A stretch of DNA of 64,000 nucleotides, from positions 310,001 to 374,000 of the forward strand of contig NZ_JHXQ01000001.1 of NCBI RefSeq assembly GCF_000621665.1, in the 5' to 3' direction. The position numbers were made by a program, and so were the translations under genes. Below are positions 1-8,825 of the stretch, piece by piece; the first letter of the stretch is position 1; the number at the start of each line of letters is the position of its first letter. Source of the DNA: Allorhizobium undicola ORS 992 = ATCC 700741. Lineage in GTDB: Bacteria > Pseudomonadota > Alphaproteobacteria > Rhizobiales > Rhizobiaceae. The notes under the pieces are model-generated. The model worked only from the letters and a program-made list of their open reading frames with translations, had not been told where the DNA came from and did no database searches.

Positions 1-1087
1 TCAGATAGGGCTGCCAGGGCCGGTGCCGAAGCAGGTATCTGAAGCCGAAGCAGATGGTCCAGACGAGCATGGACACGAAACAGGTGAAGCCAAGCCATCC
101 GTAGCTCGTCAGGCATTTCAGCCAGATATTGTGCTCGTCCTCCGGAAAGATGCGGCTGAATACCATGGGGCCGATGCCGAGCGGTTTTTCCATGGACATG
201 AGGAAGCCGATCTTGTGGCGTTCGAATCGTCCGAGATGGCCTCCGTCGTAATCCTGCACAAGCTGGGTCCGGTTGGCGAAAAGCGCGCTCACCTTGTCGA
301 ATTGCAGCGCAATCCCAAGGGCCACCACCATCAACATGGCTGCCGCCAGCGCCAGCATGGTGATCTTCATGCGAAAGGCGGTGCTTCTTTCCTTCAGCAG
401 CAGAACAAGCACCATGGCGACGGCCGAAAACAGGAATAGCGCCCACGCCGCCCGCGAAAACGAAAGGAATATGCCAAAGGCGATGATCAGCAGCCCGCCA
501 ATGCGCGAGGGGGCGTCAATGAGGCGGCCAGTCAACAGGCCATGCATGAGGAAAAGGGCAGGCGCGATGAGAAACGGACCGAATACGTTCGGATCCTGAA
601 AAGCGCCCATGGCGCGATCGTAGCGGGTGAAAATCTCGCCGCCGGGAATGGCATGGAAATATCCAAGAATGCCGAGCAGCGCGGTCAGCACGGCTGCCGC
701 AGCCCAGGCCTTGAAGATCAGCTCCAGCCTTTTTCCCTTTTCGGCAATGATGGCGGCGAAGAAAATGGCGGTCAGCGCCAGAAACAACGAAATGGCCATA
801 TACATCGGCCCGTCGTCCAGATCGTCCATCACCAGAAGCGACAGGAGGCCACCGACATTGAACAACAGCATCAATGCCATCAAGGGGGCCACCGGTCTCG
901 AAATTCTCAGGCCCAGCAGGAACCAGAGTGGTATGAGCGCCGCCATGAACAATTCGTAAGGGGAGGGCTCGTGAATCACGAAGCCCTGTAAAAACACGGC
1001 CAGCATGATCGCAAGCGATGCCATCCACCCAACCAGCGCATAACCGGGGCGAGCGACGGCAAAGCCGTTATGGTCGATAGCGCTCAA
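1..1087 (-). CDS. O-antigen ligase/Wzy-type polysaccharide polymerase (partial)
   Basis: A leftward frame stays open from a TTG start at 1087 to the window edge, giving the N-terminal 362 residues; the C-terminus lies outside. It is almost entirely hydrophobic helices, with a loop near residue 164 (FQDPNVFGPFL) and another near 300-318 (GIGPMVFSRIFPEDEHN) that are typical of the O-antigen ligase/polymerase (Wzy_C) family. Such inner-membrane proteins join polyprenyl-linked repeat units, or ligate glycans, at the periplasmic face. The TTG overlaps the TGA of the upstream sugar-transferase gene (TTGA), so translation is probably coupled; an in-frame ATG lies 21 codons further in. Polymerase versus ligase cannot be separated from sequence alone, but the EPS operon context favours a polymerase. 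Confidence 0.85.
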   Translation of the reverse strand, partial: MSAIDHNGFAVARPGYALVGWMASLAIMLAVFLQGFVIHEPSPYELFMAALIPLWFLLGLRISRPVAPLMALMLLFNVGGLLSLLVMDDLDDGPMYMAISLFLALTAIFFAAIIAEKGKRLELIFKAWAAAAVLTALLGILGYFHAIPGGEIFTRYDRAMGAFQDPNVFGPFLIAPALFLMHGLLTGRLIDAPSRIGGLLIIAFGIFLSFSRAAWALFLFSAVAMVLVLLLKERSTAFRMKITMLALAAAMLMVVALGIALQFDKVSALFANRTQLVQDYDGGHLGRFERHKIGFLMSMEKPLGIGPMVFSRIFPEDEHNIWLKCLTSYGWLGFTCFVSMLVWTICFGFRYLLRHRPWQPYL

Positions 1088-2625
1088 TAGGCATTTTCCG
1101 TGTTGAGAAGGCGGATGGGGGTAAGGAACAGGATCTTGAGATCGAAAAGCAGCGACCAGTTCTCGATGTAATGCAGGTCGCAGGCGGTGCGCGCCTTGAT
1201 CTTTTCATCGGTATCCACCTCGCCGCGCCAGCCATTGATCTGCGCCCAGCCGGTTACGCCGGGCTTCACGCGGTGGCGGGCAAAATAGCCCTCGACGATG
1301 TCGCCATAGAGCTTGTCCCGCGTCTGCGCCAGCACCGCATGGGGGCGAGGGCCGACCAGCGAAAGATCGCCGCGCAGCACGTTGAACAGTTGCGGCAGCT
1401 CATCGATCGAGGTCTTGCGGATGAAGCGGCCGACAGGCGTCACGCGCGGATCATTTTTCGTAACCGCCAGCCGCGCCGTCGGGTCGCTCATCTCGGTATA
1501 CATCGAGCGGAACTTCAACACATCGATGATCTCGTTGTTGAAGCCGTGACGGCGCTGCACGAACAGCACCGGCCCGCGCGAGGTGAACTTGATGGCCAGC
1601 GCGGTTGCCACCATGACCGGCCACAGGCACAAAATGGCGAGGCTGGCGAAGAACAGGTCGAAGATGCGCTTTGCAACCGAATCCCAGTCGCGGATCGGCT
1701 TGTCCATCAGGTCGAGCATCGCCACATCGCCGACATGGGAATAGGTGCGGGGGCGAAAACGCAGGTTATTGGCGTGGGCTGCAAGGCGAATGTCCAGCGG
1801 CAGAACCCACAGCTTCCTGAGAAGCTGGAGAATACGATCCTCCGCGCTGAGCGGCAGGGCGATAATCAACATGTCGAGCGGGGTGGCGCGGGCAAATTCC
1901 ACCAGTTCGGCCACGGTGCCGAGCTTGGGATAGCCTGCCACCATATTGGGGGAACGGTCGCCGCCGCGATCGTCGAAAATGCCGCAGATGCGAATATCGT
2001 TATCGGGCTGGCTTTCCAGCGAGCGGATCAACTCCTTGGCAGGATTGCCGCCGCCGACGATGACGGCGCGACGCTCGATCAGGCCGTTGCGCGTCCAGCG
2101 CCGCAAGAGGTGTGACAGCACCAATCGTTCCAGGCCGATCACGGCAAGCGCCGAGAGGCTGAAACCGGCAAGCCATGCCTTGGGGTGGGCTTGGGGCAGC
2201 AGTGCCATGGTGGCCAGCCAGCCAATTGCCAGTGCGACCAAAAGCGCTGTCATGCTGCGCCTGACAGACGGGCGCATCCGCCGCAGGATGGTGATCTGGT
2301 AGCTATCCGCCAATTGCCCGATCAGGCTGTAGATCAGAACGGTGCAAAGGCAAATGCCGATTTGTCCGGCCACAGGCGCTTGTCCCTGCCGGGCACTGAA
2401 GAATAGCCAGCCCCCGGCGAGGACCAGAAGAAACAGGAATTCCAGGATCGCCAATTGTCCCACCAGCATGACGGGCGATGTGTGGTTGCTGCGGAATTGC
2501 CCGGCCATGCGGCTTGCCGCTGCAGAAAGGCTGGTTTGCGATCCTGCCTGCCCGCCAGCATCGACGGCACTGTCTTGCAGCTTGCGGCGCAGTCTTTCAA
2601 CATCGAGCGAATGAAGGTTGGTCAT
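1084..2625 (-). CDS. Polyprenyl-phosphate sugar-1-phosphate transferase (exopolysaccharide initiation)
   Basis: 513 residues from ATG 2625; the frame is open further upstream but family length favours this start. About four N-terminal transmembrane helices precede a nucleotide-binding-like stretch ([14 protein letters not shown], near residue 183). After another membrane helix ([18 protein letters not shown]) comes the conserved bacterial sugar-transferase domain (residues ~315-513) with [31 protein letters not shown] and a final [13 protein letters not shown] segment. The family (WcaJ/ExoY-like, PF02397 with PF13727) transfers the first sugar phosphate onto undecaprenyl phosphate at the inner membrane, starting the repeat unit. 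It sits third in a four-gene leftward operon. The sugar specificity (glucose or galactose) is not visible. Confidence 0.93.
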   Translation of the reverse strand: MTNLHSLDVERLRRKLQDSAVDAGGQAGSQTSLSAAASRMAGQFRSNHTSPVMLVGQLAILEFLFLLVLAGGWLFFSARQGQAPVAGQIGICLCTVLIYSLIGQLADSYQITILRRMRPSVRRSMTALLVALAIGWLATMALLPQAHPKAWLAGFSLSALAVIGLERLVLSHLLRRWTRNGLIERRAVIVGGGNPAKELIRSLESQPDNDIRICGIFDDRGGDRSPNMVAGYPKLGTVAELVEFARATPLDMLIIALPLSAEDRILQLLRKLWVLPLDIRLAAHANNLRFRPRTYSHVGDVAMLDLMDKPIRDWDSVAKRIFDLFFASLAILCLWPVMVATALAIKFTSRGPVLFVQRRHGFNNEIIDVLKFRSMYTEMSDPTARLAVTKNDPRVTPVGRFIRKTSIDELPQLFNVLRGDLSLVGPRPHAVLAQTRDKLYGDIVEGYFARHRVKPGVTGWAQINGWRGEVDTDEKIKARTACDLHYIENWSLLFDLKILFLTPIRLLNTENAY

Positions 2626-2855
2626 GGCCCTGAACCTGTCTCTTGCATGGTCTTGCCGGCGCGGGAGCATGAGGCCAGGCAAGAATTCCGGCGGGCGGAA
2701 CCTTCCCGCATCGGAAACACGATGCGCGCCTCATGCGCACGAACCCGCAAGTTCACGTCAGACATAGCGAAAAGACACTAAGAAAACTCTAGGGGATATG
2801 GTGGCTTTTTCGTTAGCTGTGCCGCAGCGCTACAGATTGTCGGGCAGGCCTGCCC

Positions 2856-3995
2856 TCACCGGATCACATGAGCCTGATAAAGCGCAAGCATGTCCGCGCC
2901 CATGGTGACGGTGGAAAATGTCCGGCGGAACGCTTCCGGCTCCGGCATGTTGGCGTCTTTCCAGCCGGGAACGGTCAGTGCTTCCACCATGCGGTTTGCA
3001 AGCTCCTCCGGTTTTTCGGGTGGCACGAGGGCCGGGCTATCCTTGCCCAGCGCTTCCGGAATGCCGCCGACGCGGCTGGCAACGACTGCCTTTCCAGCAG
3101 CCACCGCCTCCAGCACGATATAGGGAAAGGATTCCGCCCGGCTGGGAACCACGACGATGTCGCTGAGCTGAAAGGCATTCATGACCGGCATGGCAGGCAA
3201 GACGTGAATGCGCCGTCCAAGACCACGCTTTTCGATCATATCGACATAGGCGTCGCGATCCGGTCCGTCGCCGATGATGACCGCAGAAAGAGGGCGCGCC
3301 AGAAGCCGCTCGGCCCGCTGCACGGCTTCGATGAAGATGTCAGGGCCCTTGAGGTCACGCAACATGCCGATAAAGGCAAGGTCGGCAGCATTCGCGCGTG
3401 GCTCCAGCCGGCGGAATTCGCTTTCGCCAATGCCGTTGTAAACGAGCTTGAAGGGCTTGGCTGGCTGGCCAACCTTGCGCATATATTCGCGCTGCTCGTA
3501 GCCGCAGACGAAGGCCAGCGCTTCCGTATGCCGCTCGAGCATTCGCTCCAGCGTGAAGATGGCCCGTCCCGCCAGCGTGTTGGCGCGATAATGCAGGCTG
3601 CCCCCGTGGGGAGAATAAAAGCGGGCAACGCGAGACCCTTGCACCCGCAGCACTGAACCGATGATCCGGGCAAGGGCGCCACCTTTGGCGCCGTGTCCGT
3701 GGAGAACATCCGGTTGCAAACTCCGGATCTGCCGATAGCAGGCGCGAACCGCGCCAATATCGCCAAATCCCACCGCCCGCCGGATCGGCAGGCGCGTAAG
3801 GCCAAGCTTGAGGCTTGGCATCAGCGCTTCGAAAAGCGCGGTTTCATGGGCGCCGCCCGTCAGGCTGTCACAGATGATGCCGACGTGATGGCCCAAGGCA
3901 TCGTGCTGCTCCACGAGGTCGCGCACATGCCGGAATATGCCGCCCACCGGCGAGCGAAAACAATGGATGATCCTGAGCGGGGCGGCATCCTGCAT
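2856..3995 (-). CDS. GT4-family glycosyltransferase
   Basis: 379 residues, a GT-B fold retaining glycosyltransferase. The N-terminus reads IIHCFRSPVGGIFRHVRDL, the glycine-rich acceptor-side loop of GT4 enzymes. The C-terminal half has the donor-binding signature around residues 282-300 (PSRAESFPYIVLEAVAAGKAVVAS), containing the paired glutamates of the E-x7-E motif. The protein probably adds one sugar of the polysaccharide repeat unit in the cytoplasm. Its ATG overlaps the stop of the export lipoprotein gene by one base (TGATG), which indicates an operon. About 230 bp separate it from the sugar transferase downstream. Donor and acceptor sugars are unknown. Confidence 0.92.
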   Translation of the reverse strand: MQDAAPLRIIHCFRSPVGGIFRHVRDLVEQHDALGHHVGIICDSLTGGAHETALFEALMPSLKLGLTRLPIRRAVGFGDIGAVRACYRQIRSLQPDVLHGHGAKGGALARIIGSVLRVQGSRVARFYSPHGGSLHYRANTLAGRAIFTLERMLERHTEALAFVCGYEQREYMRKVGQPAKPFKLVYNGIGESEFRRLEPRANAADLAFIGMLRDLKGPDIFIEAVQRAERLLARPLSAVIIGDGPDRDAYVDMIEKRGLGRRIHVLPAMPVMNAFQLSDIVVVPSRAESFPYIVLEAVAAGKAVVASRVGGIPEALGKDSPALVPPEKPEELANRMVEALTVPGWKDANMPEPEAFRRTFSTVTMGADMLALYQAHVIR

Positions 3996-4558
3996 CAGAA
4001 CAGCCGTTCACGCACATAGACCGTATCTCCTGCCAGAATGGGATCGGTGATCGGCACGCGGCCGGTGGCAATGGTTCCATTCACCTTGCGGGTCACATCC
4101 ACATCGCGCTGGTTGGCGCGGCTGGAGAAGCCGCCTGCCACGGCGATGGCGTTTTGCACCGTCATACCCGGCACATAGCTGTATTGTCCGGGCTGGCCGA
4201 CCTCTCCCATGACGAAGATGGACCGATAGCGGTCTACCTCGATACTGACATCGGGGTTTCGGAGATAGCCCTGCCGCAATTTCTGGGCAATTGCCCCTTC
4301 GAGCTGCGGAAGTGTCATGCCACGCGCCGTCACCTGACCAACCAGCGGGAAGGCGATATAGCCAGCCTGATCCACCGTGTAGGTATTGGTCAGGCTCGGT
4401 TGCTCGAAAACGGTAATGCGCAGCCGGTCGCCGCTATCCAGACGGTAGGGCTGGATCGTTGCTTCGTGAAACACCTTCGAGGCGGGCTGATAGGTGGAGC
4501 AGCCGGCAACGCAGAGGCAAAGCAGGGTGGCAATGGCCAGCAGCAGACGTTTCGCCAT
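3995..4558 (-). CDS. Polysaccharide export lipoprotein (Wza/ExoF-like, short form)
   Basis: 187 residues with a lipoprotein signal peptide: MAKRLLLAIATLLCLCVAGC, lipobox VAGC with lipidated Cys20. A polysaccharide-export domain follows (YRLDSGDRLRITVFEQPSLTNTY...) and then an SLBB-type domain (FVMGEVGQPGQYSYVPGMTVQNAIAVAGGF). It is about half the length of E. coli Wza and lacks the C-terminal outer-membrane helix region. It is therefore the short alphaproteobacterial type, presumed to form part of the periplasmic/outer-membrane export channel with the Wzc-like protein encoded divergently. It is the first gene of the leftward operon; the 170 bp to its divergent neighbour holds an inverted repeat at 4605-4620. 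Confidence 0.93.
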   Translation of the reverse strand: MAKRLLLAIATLLCLCVAGCSTYQPASKVFHEATIQPYRLDSGDRLRITVFEQPSLTNTYTVDQAGYIAFPLVGQVTARGMTLPQLEGAIAQKLRQGYLRNPDVSIEVDRYRSIFVMGEVGQPGQYSYVPGMTVQNAIAVAGGFSSRANQRDVDVTRKVNGTIATGRVPITDPILAGDTVYVRERLF

Positions 4559-4604
4559 GATTTTCGCAGAGACGCTCCCATACCAAGAATGATCGTTTTA
4601 TCGG

Positions 4605-4620
4605 CCATTATGGTTAATGG
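4605..4620. promoter_or_regulatory. Inverted repeat in divergent exopolysaccharide promoter region
   Basis: CCATTA-TGGT-TAATGG is a perfect 6-bp inverted repeat lying between the divergent export lipoprotein and Wzc-like genes, about 50 bp from the first and 110 bp from the second start. A second, looser pair (AACAT 4673-4677, ATGTT 4688-4692) lies nearer the rightward gene. Position suggests an operator for a regulator of both operons; no regulator family is recognised from the sequence. Confidence 0.35.
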
Positions 4621-4728
4621 AGTGTAAAGCGCGGATCGGGGCGCAGCGGGAATATGCTTTCGGGCTGAAATTAACATTTGAGTTACCATGTTGATTTACG
4701 GTTTGCCGGTAAAAGAAGGAGAGCCGGA

Positions 4729-6933
4729 ATGCCGGTTGGACCCAGCCACGCGGATCAGGATGTCGATATTGATCTCGCCCAGTTGCTTGCCGCCGTCTGG
4801 CGGCGAAAGGGACGGGTGCTTGCCCTGACATGCCTGATGGCCGGTGTTGCCTTTGCCGGTGCAAGCCTGATCAAGCCCACTTATCGCGCCGAGACCACGG
4901 TTCTCATCGAGCCGCGCGCGCCAAATTACGATGCCGAAAATGCAAAATCGGCTGATTCGCAGCCTGTACTGGATGAGCTGAACATCGCCAGTCAGGTGCA
5001 GCTCTTCCGCTCCGTCGATCTCATCCGTCAGGTGGTGCGCGATCTCAAGCTTTATGAGCTGAAGGAGTTCGACCCGGATCTACACCCTTCCGCACTGACG
5101 GATCTTCTGGTGATGCTGCATCTGAAGAAGAATCCGCTGGAGCTGAGCCCGGAAGACCGTGTCATCAAGACGTTCAGCGAGAAATTACAGGTCTATCAGG
5201 TTGAAAAATCACGGGTGATCGGGGTGGAGTTTTCCTCCAGGGATCCCAAACTTGCCGCGGCTATCCCCAATGCCATGGTCAATGTCTATCTTGCCGTGCA
5301 GAGCGGCGCGAAGCTGGACAGCAACGAGGATGCCGCCCGCTGGCTGGAGCCGGAAATTGCCAACCTGCGGCAGAAGGTGGCCGAGGCAGAGCAGAAAGTG
5401 GCCGATTATCGCAAGTCGTCCGATCTTATTCCTGCGGGCGATTCTTCATCCTTCGCCTCCAAGCAGCTCAACGACATTTCCGCCGAACTTTTGCGCGTGC
5501 GCACCGATCGCAGCAATGCCGAAGCGCGGTTGCAAAATCTGAAATCCGCACTGAAAAGCGGCCAGACCGCCGATAATCTGGATGTCGTAATGGGCTCCCC
5601 CGCCATCCAGAGCCTGAAGCAGAGCGAAGCAACGCTGAAGGCGCAGATTTCAGACCTCTCCATTTCGCTGCTGGATAACCATCCCCGGCTCAAGGCGCTG
5701 AAGGCGCAACTTGCCAGCATTCAGACCCAGCTACAGACCGAGACGAGGAAGCTTGCCTCCAGCCTGGAAAACGACGCGAATATTGCCCGCATTCGCGAAG
5801 AACAGCTCATGCAGCAACTGGCCGCCATCAAGGCCGATACCGCTACGGCCGGTGAAAAGGAAGTGGGGCTGAAGGCGCTGGAGCGCGAGGCCGCCGCGCA
5901 ACGGCAATTGCTGGAAACCTATCTGGCCCGCTATCGCGAGGCATCCAGCCGTATCGATCCCAATGCCACCCCAGCGGATGCGCGCATCATTTCCCGCGCC
6001 ATGCAGCCGGGCGAACCGAATTTTCCCAAAGTCCTGCCAATCACCTTGGTGGCCGGGGTGGCAACCTTCGTCGTCAGCACGATTGTCATCATGCTGCTGG
6101 AGCTGTTCAGCGGCCGGGCCTTGCGCCCGGTGGGGCCAGCCCCGCAGCCGCAACGGCCACGCAGCCGGCGCGACGAACAGGACGAGTGGGATGATGTGCC
6201 CACGCAAAGACGGCAGACTCACCACGACGAGCAGAAGGATTCTCCCGTTCGGCCCATCATTGCCGCCTCCGAACCGCAACCTGCCGCCATTCGGTTCGTT
6301 GAGCCGCAGCATGAGGCCGCCAGCGAATATTCCATTGCTGCCGTGGCGCAATATCTCTCGAAGCGCGGCGTTGCGAAGGTCATTGTCTTGTCGCCGGATG
6401 GCGATGCGGGCTCTGCCGCCACCGTCACGCTGGCGCGGTATGTGGCCGATGCCGGCCGCAGCGTCATTCTTGTCGATATGACAGGCTCCGGCGCCCCGAC
6501 GCTTGCCATGGCCCAGCATCACGACCTGCCGGGCGTGACCGATCTTTTGTGTGGTGATGCGGCATTCGGCGAAACCATCCATGCCGACCGTTCGTCCTCG
6601 GCCCATATTCTGCCGCAGGGCGCCGCCGACATCCGTCAGGCCCTGCGCGGGCTCGACAGGCTGACGATGATTACCGACGCGCTCACCGATGCCTATGATC
6701 TGGTGGTGGTGGAATGCGGCCCGACGACAGTGGATAATATACTTCGCCTTTGCCGTGACGGCGGGCAGGAGATCATTCTTTCCGTTCCGCAGCCGGATAC
6801 AGCGGAACTTTCTCTCCTCATGGAGCAATTCGAGGCTCACGGAGTTGGCGATCTGCTGCTGATGAGCGAGGCGGCGGATTTTCTACCGGAAGAGGACGTC
6901 ATCGCCCCTGCGCCTCGGGCGGCATCGGCCTGA
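4729..6933 (+). CDS. Wzc/GumC-type exopolysaccharide chain-length protein with degenerate kinase domain
   Basis: 734 residues from ATG 4729, chosen because AAGGAG lies 7 bp upstream; a TTG start at 4678 is possible but has no such site. Order: Wzz N-terminal segment with a membrane helix (~25-45), a long periplasmic coiled-coil region (LRQKVAEAEQKVADYRKSS onward), a GNVR-like segment, a second helix (~435-460, VAGVATFVVSTIVIMLLEL), a charged linker and a C-terminal BY-kinase-like fold. In that fold the Walker A position reads SPDGDAGSAAT (~555-565), with no lysine and no GKS/T, Walker A-prime is ILVDMTGSG, and there is no C-terminal tyrosine cluster. It probably controls chain length and export structurally, without kinase activity. 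Confidence 0.9.
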   Translation: MPVGPSHADQDVDIDLAQLLAAVWRRKGRVLALTCLMAGVAFAGASLIKPTYRAETTVLIEPRAPNYDAENAKSADSQPVLDELNIASQVQLFRSVDLIRQVVRDLKLYELKEFDPDLHPSALTDLLVMLHLKKNPLELSPEDRVIKTFSEKLQVYQVEKSRVIGVEFSSRDPKLAAAIPNAMVNVYLAVQSGAKLDSNEDAARWLEPEIANLRQKVAEAEQKVADYRKSSDLIPAGDSSSFASKQLNDISAELLRVRTDRSNAEARLQNLKSALKSGQTADNLDVVMGSPAIQSLKQSEATLKAQISDLSISLLDNHPRLKALKAQLASIQTQLQTETRKLASSLENDANIARIREEQLMQQLAAIKADTATAGEKEVGLKALEREAAAQRQLLETYLARYREASSRIDPNATPADARIISRAMQPGEPNFPKVLPITLVAGVATFVVSTIVIMLLELFSGRALRPVGPAPQPQRPRSRRDEQDEWDDVPTQRRQTHHDEQKDSPVRPIIAASEPQPAAIRFVEPQHEAASEYSIAAVAQYLSKRGVAKVIVLSPDGDAGSAATVTLARYVADAGRSVILVDMTGSGAPTLAMAQHHDLPGVTDLLCGDAAFGETIHADRSSSAHILPQGAADIRQALRGLDRLTMITDALTDAYDLVVVECGPTTVDNILRLCRDGGQEIILSVPQPDTAELSLLMEQFEAHGVGDLLLMSEAADFLPEEDVIAPAPRAASA

Positions 6934-7019
6934 TGACACCCGCTGAAATACCCTGAAAATGTGAAAGCAAGGCGTTGGACCGTTTCAACATGTCTGCGAA
7001 GACGTGAAGCGTCATGGTC

Positions 7020-8252
7020 TCAATCATCGTCGGAAGCCATTTTCGTCTCGCTTTTCGAGCGCAGGCGCTGGATAAGCCGGTAGAGGCCCGGATGGCTTTT
7101 GATGAAGCTCTTGCTGCGCGTTACGCCGCGATAGGCAAGGGCGGCGAGCCTTCCTGCGGCGGTGATGGGCAGCACCACATCGTGCTGCACCGTTTCCACG
7201 CTGCACCAGCGGCGCTTGTAGGGCTGGTCGCCAAGGCCGAAATCGAACAGGGCCACGCCGTCGTCAAGCGCCTGCTCTATCACCAGCCAGAACAGCAATT
7301 CGCCGGGGCTGGCCTCTGGAACGAGGCTTTCATCGATAGACCCGAACTGGCAGATCACATGGTCGCCCTTGCGCGACAATCCGGCAATGGCCGCAATATT
7401 CCCATGCTCTTTGCCAGCCAGGCGAATGGCGTGTAACTCCAGCGGCACGTCATAGCCGCTGGAAGAGCCTTGCAGGAGAAGATGAAAAAAGGCCTGCGTT
7501 TCCGGTGGCTGGAAGACATCCGGCAGGCCTTGTGCCTGAAAACGGAGGGCTTTCTGCCGGAAAAAACATTCGAGGAGGGCCGCTTTCTCCTGCTCCTGCC
7601 GGGCCACAATATGCTCGAAGCCGCCTGCGGTCTCGATTTTTCGCAACTGGTTGCGATATTTCTTGCGACGCCGTTTGGCATTGAGTGGGGCGATCGTTTC
7701 CGCCATGGTGGCGCCAAGCGGAAGCTGAAAACTGCGATTTTGATGTTCAATCGCCGGGAGCCCGCAAAAGGGGTGGCGAATGCCGCGCCAGTCGAAGGGT
7801 ATATTGGCAAGTGCCAGAAGGTCGGCCTCATCCTTCAGCGCTGTGGTGAGCAGTTCTGAGAGATTGCCGACACGCCCGCCGCTTTCCCGGAAGCGGGCGG
7901 AAAGAAGGCCCGTATTGATATTGCTGAACCGCGCGCCGATGAACTGCGCCTGCCTTATGCCGTGAAGCCGATGAACCTCCAGAGGCAGGATGAAGGCGGT
8001 TTCATCGCCATATTTGCCATGGAGAATGGCAAGCTTGCTGCCATGGGTCTTTACCCAGGCGCGACACCAGTCATAGCCCTGATGCAGCGAGTTCAGCGGG
8101 TCGCGCTGCAAACGCCGCCATTCCCGTTCCAGCGGCTCCATGCTGCTTACCGCCCGCACGCAAAGAATGTGCGGATCGCCCGATCTGACCGGTTTTTCCA
8201 TGACAATCCCGGAGATGCCCGCCACGCCGCGATCCTGTTTGTGGTTGCTCAT
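7020..8252 (-). CDS. GNAT-fold acyltransferase-like protein (CelD/BcsL, BioF2-like family)
   Basis: 410 residues. The body matches the acetyltransferase-like family often labelled cellulose biosynthesis CelD: an N-terminal EREWRRLQRDP region, a central basic stretch (LNAKRRRKKYRNQLRKIETAGG) and a C-terminal LFDFGLGDQPYKRRWCS motif. Members have tandem GNAT-like folds, and many sit in polysaccharide loci where an acyl-transfer role is presumed but rarely proven. Here the gene converges on the Wzc-like gene 86 bp away, so it may modify the polysaccharide, although it is on its own transcript. No signal peptide is visible; it is likely cytoplasmic. Confidence 0.8.
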   Translation of the reverse strand: MSNHKQDRGVAGISGIVMEKPVRSGDPHILCVRAVSSMEPLEREWRRLQRDPLNSLHQGYDWCRAWVKTHGSKLAILHGKYGDETAFILPLEVHRLHGIRQAQFIGARFSNINTGLLSARFRESGGRVGNLSELLTTALKDEADLLALANIPFDWRGIRHPFCGLPAIEHQNRSFQLPLGATMAETIAPLNAKRRRKKYRNQLRKIETAGGFEHIVARQEQEKAALLECFFRQKALRFQAQGLPDVFQPPETQAFFHLLLQGSSSGYDVPLELHAIRLAGKEHGNIAAIAGLSRKGDHVICQFGSIDESLVPEASPGELLFWLVIEQALDDGVALFDFGLGDQPYKRRWCSVETVQHDVVLPITAAGRLAALAYRGVTRSKSFIKSHPGLYRLIQRLRSKSETKMASDDD

Positions 8253-8365
8253 GGCGCAACTTTGCCATGGCAGCGCTTAACCTTCTCCTCAGCGCCGGTT
8301 CACGGTGCGAGGGAAGTGAAAACAGCATTAAGATATTCCTACGTAGCGGCAGGGGAAACATCGGC

Positions 8366-8578
8366 TCAGGATTTGCGCACTGGCCCTGCCATCCACTTGA
8401 TGATGAGCATGGCCGGAACGATCCAGCAAACGCCCGATAGCAGGAAATAGAGAAGATGCACCCACCAGGGCTGGGCCGCCAGCGTCAGCGTGGCAATGGT
8501 GGTGGCCACCAGCGCATAAAGAATGACAAGAGCCACGATGACGACTGTGCCGATAAATTTGCGTAGTCTCACAGGCAT
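8366..8578 (-). CDS. DUF2842 small membrane protein
   Basis: 70 residues with two hydrophobic helices (TVVIVALVILYALVATTIATLTLA and WVHLLYFLLSGVCWIVPAMLIIKWM). Size and the ending WMAGP match the DUF2842 family, which is common in Hyphomicrobiales and often sits beside COX15. Function is unknown; it is an inner-membrane protein by prediction. It is transcribed away from ctaA, with 247 bp between the two starts. Confidence 0.8.
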   Translation of the reverse strand: MPVRLRKFIGTVVIVALVILYALVATTIATLTLAAQPWWVHLLYFLLSGVCWIVPAMLIIKWMAGPVRKS

Positions 8579-8756
8579 TTGAACATCCTTTCATGCGCGC
8601 CGGGCCGAAGTCCGAATGGGGTTTTGACCCTTCGTATATAACCCTGTGCGAGAAAAATATCTGCCGCAAACATTGCGCTTGAAAGCCTCTCGGTGAACTC
8701 TTCCGCCGTTAGAGTATCGTCACGGGTTTGACGCTCCGCAGCCGCGACGCCTTGTC

Positions 8757-8776
8757 GCAAGGGGCATACCCCTTGC
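8757..8776. promoter_or_regulatory. Perfect 8-bp hairpin upstream of ctaA
   Basis: GCAAGGGG-CATA-CCCCTTGC lies 50 bp before the ctaA start in the divergent DUF2842/ctaA region. There is no T tract, so it is not a terminator for either gene. It may be an operator or a leader-RNA hairpin controlling heme A synthesis. No known riboswitch was recognised. Confidence 0.4.
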
Positions 8777-8825
8777 CAGCCGGGGCGGGGTGATGCACAT
8801 CTTCCACCATGAAGAGGTTTGACAC

